A DNA stretch of 64,000 nucleotides from Siphonodentalium dalli (taxonomy: Eukaryota > Mollusca > Scaphopoda > Gadilida > Siphonodentaliidae), in contig CP136066.1 in NCBI GenBank assembly GCA_032622095.1, positions 144,117,559-144,181,558 of the forward strand, read 5' to 3'. Below the pieces are notes generated by a model, which was given only the letters and a program-made list of their open reading frames with translations, was not told the origin of the DNA and did no database searches. Numbering within the stretch: the first letter of the stretch is position 1; the number at the start of each line of letters is the position of its first letter. This document shows positions 35,401 to 47,400 of this stretch, piece by piece. Both the position numbers and the translations under genes were made by a program.

Positions 35401-38400
35401 AATATGTGTAGAACGGCCCTTGATCCTTGTAAGAGTGTATGGAAATGCTACTCCAAAACTTTTACCAGTAGCACTAAAACCACGGAACCGGGGCTGGAAG
35501 AATCTCTTAAACCACGGAACGGAGCTGGATAAATCCAATACGGATGCGACCCAGTGACCTCGCTTATTCATCAGAACTCTGGAATGGGAAACGGAATGGT
35601 CCAAAAAAAGGTATATATATATTCCGTTATCTTGACATAACACTATATTTAAAAACTCCACGCACTGCTTTCTCTGTTTTAATCATCAACATTATGTAGT
35701 ACCATAAGCGTTTCATGATCAACATTTGCAATTTTACGCGACCGGTGAGTAAAAAAATGAACAGACACAAACGAAACGATCTCAAATATATCGAAAAATA
35801 TAAGAAACAAAACCAAACTCCAGGCAGAGTTATTTCTCATCGCTCCGCTATCGAAGTGATAAAGTAGAGGGCGCTGCATGGAGTTTGAAACAAAACACGT
35901 AGTTTCAGTGGTATTATTAGTGAATATTTTCGGAAATATTTCGCGTTGGTATGTTTTGAGATATCAAACTATGTATATATAATTTTGGGGTTCGAACCTG
36001 CCATTTCCATGACATATTTTGGAGGTTCAAACGAGCCATGTCCGTTTCAATCACAGGGGCTTCTAACGTGCACAGCTACCCACCCAACCCACACTGCCAC
36101 TATATATACGTTCCTGATATACGTCATGGTGTAGCGCATTATATGATTTCAACTAAAAATATCCCAAGCAATCGATGGTCTGCATGATGTACGGAAGATG
36201 GATTAATACAGTATATATCAATAATGGACAATTTATACATATGATTTTGTCGAATGTGTATGTTTTATTGAACTCATATATCTACTTTTCTCGGGAGGGT
36301 TGGTGTTCCATTGGTGTTACTGGTTGTTCTACTTACATGGAGAGCATGTTTGGTTGCACCGTACGTTGACAACCCGCCAACTCCTGTGGGGGAAATATAT
36401 ACAATTATCAATCGGCTGTAAGAATTGTGGATCGAAATTGTTTTATGCAAGACAATCTAAACCGAAAATAACTGCTTTTACATCAAGAGTAAAATATCTT
36501 CCTATACTTCCAATCGAATTTTAGACTGCATGGCATTGCCTCAGAGTGGAATCTTTCCTACCAAAATGGGAAGGGATCTGGCGATGGGTGGGGTATGGCT
36601 GGAGGTGTCTCACTCCACAACTTTGGTTAAAATGTTCAACATTTGGAAATTTCATACCTAACACTAAAATAGTTGGAAATTTCACACCAACAATAGGTTG
36701 AAATTATTCTTATAGTTTGATTTTCCAACAATTTATTAATGGGGAATTTGTTGTTTTTAGACTAACATTTGCATATTTTCCTATGTCAAAATTTGACTGA
36801 TATATAGCCATCAGTTGGAATTATCCAACCGCATAGTGAGGGAGTAATGTGAGGTTGGAAATTTCCAACACTCAGAAAGCTTGTGTGCTGGTCCATCCCA
36901 CGTGACCAGACAGAAACAGCTAATGAATTTGAGAAAACAATATTTTCCTAGTTTTTGTCAAAATTGTGGACTGCAATGGTCATCAGTTGGAAATTTTCCA
37001 ACCTTAACATGGTGTCTGGTTGGACATTTCCAACACTTGGAAAGCTTGAGGCCAGTCTAGGTGCTATAGGATTTTGTGATATTCATGTTCAGATTTCAAA
37101 ATTTTCTCACACCGGGCCGAACCACCTCCGTGGCCGTGTGCATTTAGTGTGGATTTATCTGCAGTTAGACGACTATATATTAGTAATTTAGCAATTTCTC
37201 AGGTTCAGATCTCAAAAGATCCACTCAGAATAGGCTACCATCCAAAATAAAAACACAAGGGGGTGCAAATGGAAACTTTGGTCTGGTTCAATGGGGCGTG
37301 TTGGGGATGCGCAGTTGGAAATTTCAAGGTGGATACACCCTCTAGCCAGGTCTATGGAAAGTGGGTGTTATGTAATGTAATGGATAATTGCCGAGCGATA
37401 GGACATTATGACACCGACTAATATAAGAGCGGAACCATGGGAACAATAACTATGAATTCTTCAATAACTATAAATGTAGCCTAAATATGCATACATATAT
37501 TCATTCGGAAAAGGATAGCCCTGCGTTCGCAAAATACGGGCTCGATGTTGTATATAAGCTTCCCATTCTGAGAAATAATGAAGAGGGAGAACATTGGTAC
37601 TGTGTTCAGTTTTCATCTCATTAGTGCCATTAATTTATAATATACAGTGGAACAGTTGGAACGCTCGGTTTACTAGTTGGGTGGATGCAAACTACATATA
37701 TCAGGGCTTGAATTTTATCTGATTGAAGGGGCAGAGCTCTAAATTCTAAGCTGTGCCATGTACCCACCCGATAGAACACCGTTTAGTCATTCCCACGTTA
37801 TTTCGGGTTACCGGAGGGAAGTGTTCATTCTGGGCCGAAAAATATTAAGACCAAGTTTTTGACCAATTCTAATTTTTTTGGCCAATTTAAATACTAATTT
37901 TCTGGTCTCAAAATTAATGCATTTTATTTTATTTAACATCTAACATTCTATACAATTATGTCCATACCTTCAAACACAGTGTCAAGTCTTCTTCAATCCC
38001 ACAATTGTTACTCGTCATACTCAACAATATACCACAACCACCATCTACCATTCAACATTATGACAGACAAAGAATTCATTTTTGTTAATGCTCATTACTG
38101 TTTTATGGAATTTGGTGGCCTTTGGTTTGATAGTGTACTGTCATGAGTGCTTTTTGTTACCCATTAACAGTGTTCGCGCTGGACCGAAAAATATTGTTGC
38201 CAAAAGTCTAGCCAAATGTCAATTTTATTAGCCAAATGAAAAAAACTTTGGCCAAACTAAAAAAAACTTTGGCCAAATTAAATCCACATTTTTCTGGGCG
38301 GTTCACAATTAATGACTAAAATATTTGTTTTAAACTTTGTTTGTTACTCAGAATAAAAACATAATTAATACAACACAAAAACAACTTTAAAAACAATATT

Positions 38401-41400
38401 ATACGAACACAGCTAGGTATGCCTTATATCACACAGACAGATCAATTCATGTAAAGCATTAATATAGAATACGGCGGGATTTCACATCCGACCATACGCA
38501 AAAAAAACCCGGTGAAAATTAAATTCAGAAATGGCTGGGCCAACAATGCAAATTTTCATCAACTGATTAATTAGCTTTCCGGCTCCATGCTTTCCGGCTC
38601 CATTTGCAGTAAAAAAAAGTTTAGCCAAATGAAATTTTTATTAGCCAAATTCGAAAAAGATTAGCCATTGGCCAATTTAGCTACAGACAGCGCGAACACC
38701 GTCCATTAAGCTGTATCACCTAATCAATTAGCAGATGGTCATACTGTAATTTGATTCTCATGTCGCTTCCTGTTACAAAATCAATTTGGATTTTTGAATT
38801 AGATTTACAATATTGGGGTGAAAAAAAATTATCGAAAAAAATTGGCCAATTTGGCCTATGACAACGTGAACCCTATCGGATGGTCTGATAGGGTCAGGTT
38901 GCTATGTTTTTGAAACGTTCATAGTTTTAGTTCTGTAACCATGCAGTCTATTAAACAACATACATTGAGTCATCTGCGCCTATACATACAAAAGAGTAAA
39001 AAACAATGCCAGACGACAGTTTGTAAGTTATTGTTAATTTTCTGGACAGTTGTAACTAATACGAGACGAAAGTCTATTGCTTTTCAGAAAATGGAGGACA
39101 ATAAAGGTATATTTATACCCTATTATACCAGTAGGTTGGTCGGTTGGAGCATAATGCCTTTTTTTTAAATTAGCGTACCTGACGGCCCAAACATTTTGAA
39201 TTTGATTTTGATTTGGAAAAAACTAGAGGTGTGACTGTCCCAATGGGACTAAGGATACGCCCGTGTTTTTAAAACACTAAGATGTTTAAAATATCAGTAA
39301 ACATTAATTTAAAATAATAAAATAACAGATTCCCATTGCAGGTGCACAACCCTAACCCCTAACCCTAATCCTAATCATACTGACCGAACAATGTAGGAAT
39401 AAAAGCTCGGACAAAATTATGCATGTTGCTAAAATGTTCTAAGTCGAAAAGTGGGAATAACTCGACACAAAAATAGTCCGACAGACGTCATAATCGCAGA
39501 TGCACAGGTTCCCATGATAATAAATATCCGTGCCAAGTTTAAAAAACATTGACCTAAAATGCCATTGTAGGCGCCATTTTGGATTTAGGGGACTTTTATT
39601 TGGATGTGATATAAGGAAAGTCCTTGGAGGTGACAGAAACAGTTTTTATTTTAACACACACTCGGTGCATATATTTATACATGTTAATTCATGGATCTCT
39701 GGTAGATAAGATAGATAGAGGATATGAAATGAGTGTTTCTCTCATATGATATTTATGAAACGAGTCTAAGAATTTTCAGTTTTTTCGAGCCTCCGTTTTC
39801 ATAAATATCATATGAGAGAAACACGAAATACATATGATATTTATCATATGACACCTATAAATTGATTATGATGTCCAAAACGCACACAAATCACTAAATA
39901 GCTATATGACATCGGCAGCAAAAGGTTAATGTGACGTCACTTCATTGCACCGGAAGCCCAATTACAACTGGTGAACTATAGCAGAAATAATATGCACGCG
40001 AAGATATAGTGCGCTATTCTGTTCTCAGTTTGTGACATTATATCGTATGTTTATTAGATAAATACGAATTACATATTCTATTTATCGTATAACAATGTCC
40101 AAAACTATATATTTCAAGATTATGATTGCGAGAATTTCGGCATCGCGTTGATTGACGCGCACGAATTTGACCTGCATTTAGTTAGAGACACGGCTCGGCC
40201 CCGGCTGCCATTCAGCCAATCAGAACATAGTTTTTGTCAACAAACCAATCAAATTATCGGAAGGTGATATGAACTAGTAGTTCATATGAAATTGATTTAT
40301 GACATACTTTCCAAAGTAAATAATGATTGAGTCATATGATAAAATGGTTTATTGAATGATGGTAATTAATTCATGATACAAGAGACATTATGTTGTATTT
40401 ACTAATTGATTTGTACCTTGTCTTAAGTTATAAATAGATTAAAAACCATTTTGAATTTTTAACAGTTTTATTTTGATTTTAATTTCGACCGAATCAATAT
40501 TTAGAAGAAAAAATCCACTGACCAATTACATATAAAACAAAATCCTAATTTCTTACCAAATTTCCCAGAAATGCTGCTAGTGAACACAAGCTGTCCCGAT
40601 TTCTTCTCTAAGAAATGAGGTAGAAGTGATTTGGAGAGAGACAGTGGCCCGAAATAATTCAGGTCCATAATTTCTCTGTAAACAGCGAGGTCGGTGTTGG
40701 AGAATATGCTACGAGCAGTTCGCCCTGCATTGTTGACAAGGATATCAATCTGGAAATACATAACATAAATACCCTAAATAATCGACTCCTTAACCACAAC
40801 AGAATTATGGGTAACTTTTCACGATTTAGTCAGAAATATGAGAGCTTTCCAATGAATGGCAACAAACCATATTTCCGACTAAATCCTGAAAAGTTACCCA
40901 TAATTCTGCTGTGGTTGAGGAGTTGATTATTTATATATATTACTAGAAGGTGACCCGACTTCGTCCGGGCTTTGACCTTGAATTGGCCATTTTGAAGGTC
41001 AATTGGCGTCACGATTTGACCAGTCAAAAAACACTGCCCGGACAAAAGTACCCGACAAACGTGCCCGTCGAAATCCATCCGGTTTTACCCGATATGACCT
41101 TGAATTGATCATTTTGAAGGTCAAGGTCTGGTCGGGGTGAAGATTGGACCCGTCCAAAACAATCAGTGGACAAAAGTAACCCCACGTATCAAATTTCGTC
41201 GAAATCCCATCAAAATTGGCGATTTGACCTTGAAGTTACCCGATTTCAAGATCACGTCGCACGGGCAAATGAATATGCTTAAGAGACTCGCCATAATAAA
41301 GTACCCCCACATACCAAGTTTCATCGAAATCCCGTGATATTCGGGAGTTTGACCTTGAAATTACCCGATTTCAAGGTCAAGGTCACGTCGCACGGACAAA

Positions 41401-44400
41401 TTAATAGGCTTATGCCAGTTCTCGGTCGAAAATACCCCCACATACCAAGTTTCATCGAAATCGGTTCGGCCGTTTTCGAGTCCATCGCGAACACACAGAC
41501 ACACAGACAGACACACAGACAGATCTTCCAAAATATATAATAGATATAATTATACAACATGAATACAGAATCACTGCAGCGTCATTCAATCATCGAAAAA
41601 AATTAATATATTTGTAATTGAAGAAAAATGTATAATAACTAGAAGGTGACCCGACTTCGTCCGGGCTTTGACCTTGAATTGTCTATTTTGAAGGCCAAGG
41701 TCAAGTGGGGTCACGATTTGACCCATCCAAAACACTGCCCGAACAAAAGTACCCGACAAAAGTACCCGTCTAAATCCATCCGGTTTCACCCGATTTGACC
41801 TTGAATTGATCATTTTGAAGGTCAAGGTCAGGTCGGGGTCACGATTTTACCCGTCCAAAACACCCAGTGGACAAAAGTAACCATATGTATAAAATTTCGT
41901 CGAAATACCATCAAAATTGGCGATTTGACCTTGAATTGACCCTATTTCAAGGTCATGTCGCACAGGCAAATGAATATGCTTATGAGACTCCCCATACGAA
42001 AGTAACCCCACATACCAAGTTTCATCGAAATCCCGTGATATTCGGGGGTTTGACCTTGAAATTACCCGATTTCAAGGTCAATGTCACGTCGCACGGGTAA
42101 ATTAATAGGCCCATGTCACTCCCCAGCCGAAAATACCCACACATACCAAGTTTCATCGAAATCGGCTCGGCCGTTTTTGAGTCCATCGATTACAGACACA
42201 CACACACACACACACACACAGATCTTCCAAAAATATATAATAGACTAGAATGTGACCCGACTTCGTCCGGGCTATTCAAAAACCAAATTTCAAGTCGATT
42301 GCTCCACCCGTTTCCGAGATCTTGTCTGCGCGTCGCACGGGCTCGGCGACCCGATAAAATTCGTATCCGGGGCAAGATACATTCACATACCAAATTTCAA
42401 GTCGATAGCTCCACCCGTTTCCGAGATATATAGCCCAAAGTCATTTGCGGATACCTCGGCCGGTGATGAGTTAACGCGACATCGGCCGGGTAAGAGTTAA
42501 CGCGACACGTCACGATATGTTGATGGCGTAATATATTTACGCAATGATTTTCGATGAGCGAAGCATGGTCCTGCGTTCTTCCCGATAATTAAGGTAGAAA
42601 CTTTAAACGTACACAGGCGTGTGATGCATCATTGGAAAGATGAAGCGCCACAGATTATAACCGTGCAAATTATATGACTGGCAATTTATTATTCGCGCTA
42701 TATCGAATCGATTTGTGAGCACCGAACTGAAATATATTAGCGCAAAACGGCGTAAAAACAGATTTGACCTCGGCACGTGAAAAGTTGACCTCTGAAAATC
42801 AATAGGCCTATGTTACTCCTGACCCGAAAATTCCCCCACATACCAAGTTTCATCGAAAATGAATATGCTTATGAGACTCGCCATAAGAAAGTACCCCACA
42901 TACCAAGTTTCATCGAAATCCCGTGATATTCGGGCGTTTGACCTTGAAATGACCCGATTTCAAGGTCAAGGTCACGCCGCACGGACAAATTAATATGCCT
43001 ATGTTCGTCCCCGTCCCGACTTCGTCCGGGCTATTCAAAAACCAAATTTCAAGTCGATTGCTCCACCCGTTTCCGAGATCTCGTCTGCGCATGCGGGGCA
43101 AGATACATTCACATACAAAATTTCAAGTCGATAGCTCCACCCGTTTCCGAGATATATAGCCCAATGTCATTTGCGGATACCTCGGCCGGTGAGGAGTTAA
43201 CGCGACATCGGCCGGCCAAGAGTTAACGCGATCACGTCACGATATGTTGATGGCGTAATATATTTACGCAATGATTTTCGATGAGCGAAGCATGGTCCTG
43301 CGTTCTTCCCGATAATTAAGGTAGAAACTTTAAACGTACGCACCGAACTGAAATATATTAGCGCAAAACGGCGTAAAAACAGATTTGACCTCGGCACGTG
43401 AAAAGTTGACATCGGATCTGAAAATCAATAGGCCTATGTTACTCCTGACCCGAAAATACCCCCACATACCAAGTTTCATCGAAATCGGCTGGGCCATTTT
43501 CGAGTCCATCGATTACACACACACAGACAGATACACACACACACAAATCTTTCAAAATATATAATAGACTAGCCGATGAGCCCGACGTTGTCCGGGCTAT
43601 TCAAAAACCAAATTTCAAGTCGATAGCTCTACCCAGCCCGACGATTTCAAGTCGATAGCTCTACCCGTTTCCGAGATCTGGTCTGCCCATGCGCGAAGCT
43701 GGCGTCGCACGGGCTCGGCGACCCGATAAAATTCGTATCCGGGGCAAGATACATTCACATAGCAAATTTCAAGTCGATAGCTCCACCCGTTTCCGAGATC
43801 TCGTCTGCGCATGCGCGAAGCTGGTGTCACACGGGCTCGGCGACCCGATAAAATTCGTATCCGGGGCAAGATACATTCACATAGCAAATTTCAAGTCGAT
43901 AGCTCCACCCGTTTCCGAGATCTCGTCTGCGCATGCGCGAAGCGGGCGCCGCACGGGCTCGCCAATACGACAACGTTCACCGCCTGTTCAAACTACACAC
44001 ACATACCAAGTTTCGTCCCGATCGGTCAAGAATCGTAGATTTGTATAAATGACAGACACACAGACAAACAAACAAACATACATACAGACAGAGGTCTTCA
44101 AAATATATATGAGATAATGCTTATATAGCGCCCATCTGTATAATTTAAGGAACATAAGCGCTTCGTATTATTAATCCCTGATGTTGAGGAATTAAATGCC
44201 GAGACTTAATTTCCTTCCATTTTACAGGTGCTTCTCTGGAGCGGTATACGCTTAATTACACAGCAAGCCAAGTTCATATTTCTGGCCTGGATACGACGAA
44301 GTCGTCACATGACTAGTGACCTATATAACCCAAGGATCATAACTTGGTTCGAGATTTGAACAGCCACACGTCACTTAAAGGCATGGGCGGCATTTGTTTC

Positions 44401-47400
44401 AGAACTATTCATATTTGTTCAAATCGCCATCAACAGAAGGAATATTAAAATATATATAGTGTTGTTCATATGCCAAACATAATCAGCGCGTAAATAGTAT
44501 ATTGTCGTCAAGACGTACAATGGTGTAAGTAAACACGAGCCTGCTCGTGTTACAGAAGTTGTGCTTCTGTTTACATAACACAGCGCAATTCTATTGGTTA
44601 ATCACACACGCATATGATATAAACGGTCTTATTATTTCCATATCAGGAAAACAGTAACAAATAACGCTCTTTATGTTTACCATATCCGGATCTAAACAAA
44701 AGCCAGGTAACGTAACGTTTTTTGCTTTTGATTACATAATAAAAGGGGAAAATTGACAATAAACATAGTGTTTATGTCATATTTCTGATTGGTGTAAGAA
44801 CAAGGTCTGTCTATATTTTACTATTATTTCTGTTTATGGCGGTTTTTGACGGATGTGAATATTTTAACAGCATACCTACCGCCAACGCCGCCCGTATCTT
44901 TAATCCAACCAAGCCAATGTTGTGGGAAACTCAGTAGTCCGCAGACGGGCGGCGAACTCATATCCTTGTGTTATTAAAATTACAGAGACATTATATAAGC
45001 CCAAATGCATGGGCTATCGAGCTCCTATATATATTGAACCTAATGGGTCTTACATGTGTTATTTCTCAGTTCAAACATATTTCATGAATTAAATTGTAAA
45101 TAAGAAGGGATCTATAGCTTGGAGCCATCAATGCATCTATAATATATGACTCTCTGAGATAACGTCACCGCCTATGTTTCTTAAGTATTTACCATATACA
45201 TTCTTAAGTATTTACGATATACACATGTGCATGGTCAAAGACCTATGGGGCGCCGTTCTTCCATTTATTACCTATTTTGTGATATCACTAATTAATTTTG
45301 TGATATCACAATTAAATTGAATATATGATATCACAAAATCGAATATATGATATCATAACATTGTAAGTTTTAGTGATATCACATATTCGATTTTATGATA
45401 TCATATATACGTTCATTTTGTGATATCAATAATTGGATGCAAAGGCTATTTATTGATATAACTAATTATCATAAAAAGAATTTATGATATCACAAAATCA
45501 AATTATTTATATCACTACATTCTGTCTATTTTGTGATATCATATATTTGGTTTTATGATATCTTAAATTCATTTTATTATATCACTAATTCGAATTTTAT
45601 GATTTTATGATTTTATGATATCACGGGCTCACGGGCGCCGCTTCTACTTATTACATATTTAGTGATATCAATAATTCATTTTGAATGAATGAATATATGA
45701 TATCATAAAATTGAATATATGATAGCATTAACTATTTTATGATATCACAAAATGATTTTAAGATATCAATAATTCCAATGTGTGATATAATAAATTCATT
45801 TTTGGATATCACAGAATCTAATTATTGATATCACAACATAGTAAGTATTTAGTGACAACACTAATTCGATTTTGTGATATTATAAAATGTTGGGGAATTA
45901 GTGATATCTCAAAATGGTTTTAAGATATCACAAAATGAAATTATTGATATCACAAATTCATTTTGTGATATCCCAAATCTAACACATGATATCACAACAT
46001 AAGTCAGTATTTTAGTGATATCAATAATTCGAATTTGTGAAATCATAAAATGATTTAATGATATCACAAAATGTTGAAGGATATGCCATTTTCTATTTAT
46101 TGATATCACAAAATGGATTACTGATATCACAAATTCAATTTTATAATATCACAAAATGAATTTATGATATCACAAAATCGAATTAGTGGTATCGCTAAAT
46201 GATTATACTATTTTATGATATCAATAATTTGATTTTGTGATATCAAAAAATGTATTTATGATATCACAAATTGGAATTAGTGATATCTTAAAATCATTTT
46301 TGTAATGTCTTAAAATATTTAATAATATATTCGATAATGTGATTGCATATATTCATTTTGTGATATCACAAAATGAATTATTGATATAACAAAATAGGTA
46401 ATAAATTGAAGAACTGTGCCCCATAAAGACCAAATGTATATAATATATACTCACGCCTCCAAAATGATTGATAGCTCTTTTCGTAACATCTTGATGAGAA
46501 CTGAAATCCAACAAGTCCAGTTCCAACACACGCACATCCTCTTCTCGCAGCTTTCCGCACACTAAAAAATAATATATATAAAATCCAGAATACAAGGTTG
46601 AAATATTTTGTTTGGTTTTTCAATTTGTATGAACACAAGTTTGTTTTGCCTCACCCCCCCCCCCCCCCCCCCCCCCACCAACGCAAGTTTTTTTTTCTCC
46701 AAGGGAAACCAGGGATCGGGACCCGCACCAAAGTTTGATGAAAACATAGCAGGACAAGACAGACAAGGAGTGTGAAAACTGTTTTAAAAACCATGCCGAT
46801 GAAATGCCAATCATGTAACCTAATGAAAAAACATAATAAATCTCAGTAAATCGCTGAACACTCACTAATCAAACTTATCAGTACAGTTTCAGCATCCACA
46901 TACCCACATATAACACCAGTATATATGTGACAGAGGTGTGTTTAACGTTTGCATATGGTGACTAATCCCGACTCGATTACCAGATGGTCGTCTAGACCAA
47001 GTCTCTTCGGTCCACACCAGCTTGTGATATCGGTTGGGTTCATGCTGTTTTTAACCGTCGTCTTTTAGACCAAATTTCTAACGCTGGTTGTGTCTCTTGT
47101 GTTACACATTTTCAAGTTGTAAGATCTCCAAGACTGATTGCAACATGTAAAATGATGTAACACTCTGGTAATATTCGTCTATATACTACGCACACATGTA
47201 CTCACGTATTATATTTACTCCAGTGAAATGGACCCATTCATATATTTCACCAATGTATTTTACCGGTATGTGAGTATGTATTTGGTGGTTCTACTAGAGT
47301 AATTTTACCAGGGTAATTTACCTCGATATTTTAGGGCAATTTACCACGGTTGTACCGATGTATGCTTTTAGAAGCAACAGATTGGAGGTCATATGAATGG

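Noticed and set aside
39352-39372. CCCTAA-like words resembling telomere repeat
   Set aside because: Only about four imperfect units are present, far too few for a telomere or a convincing interstitial telomere block.
45244-46424. CRISPR-like array because of regularly spaced palindromic repeats
   Set aside because: The spacing is irregular, the 'spacers' are low-complexity A/T, the locus lies in an animal gene intron and no cas genes exist.
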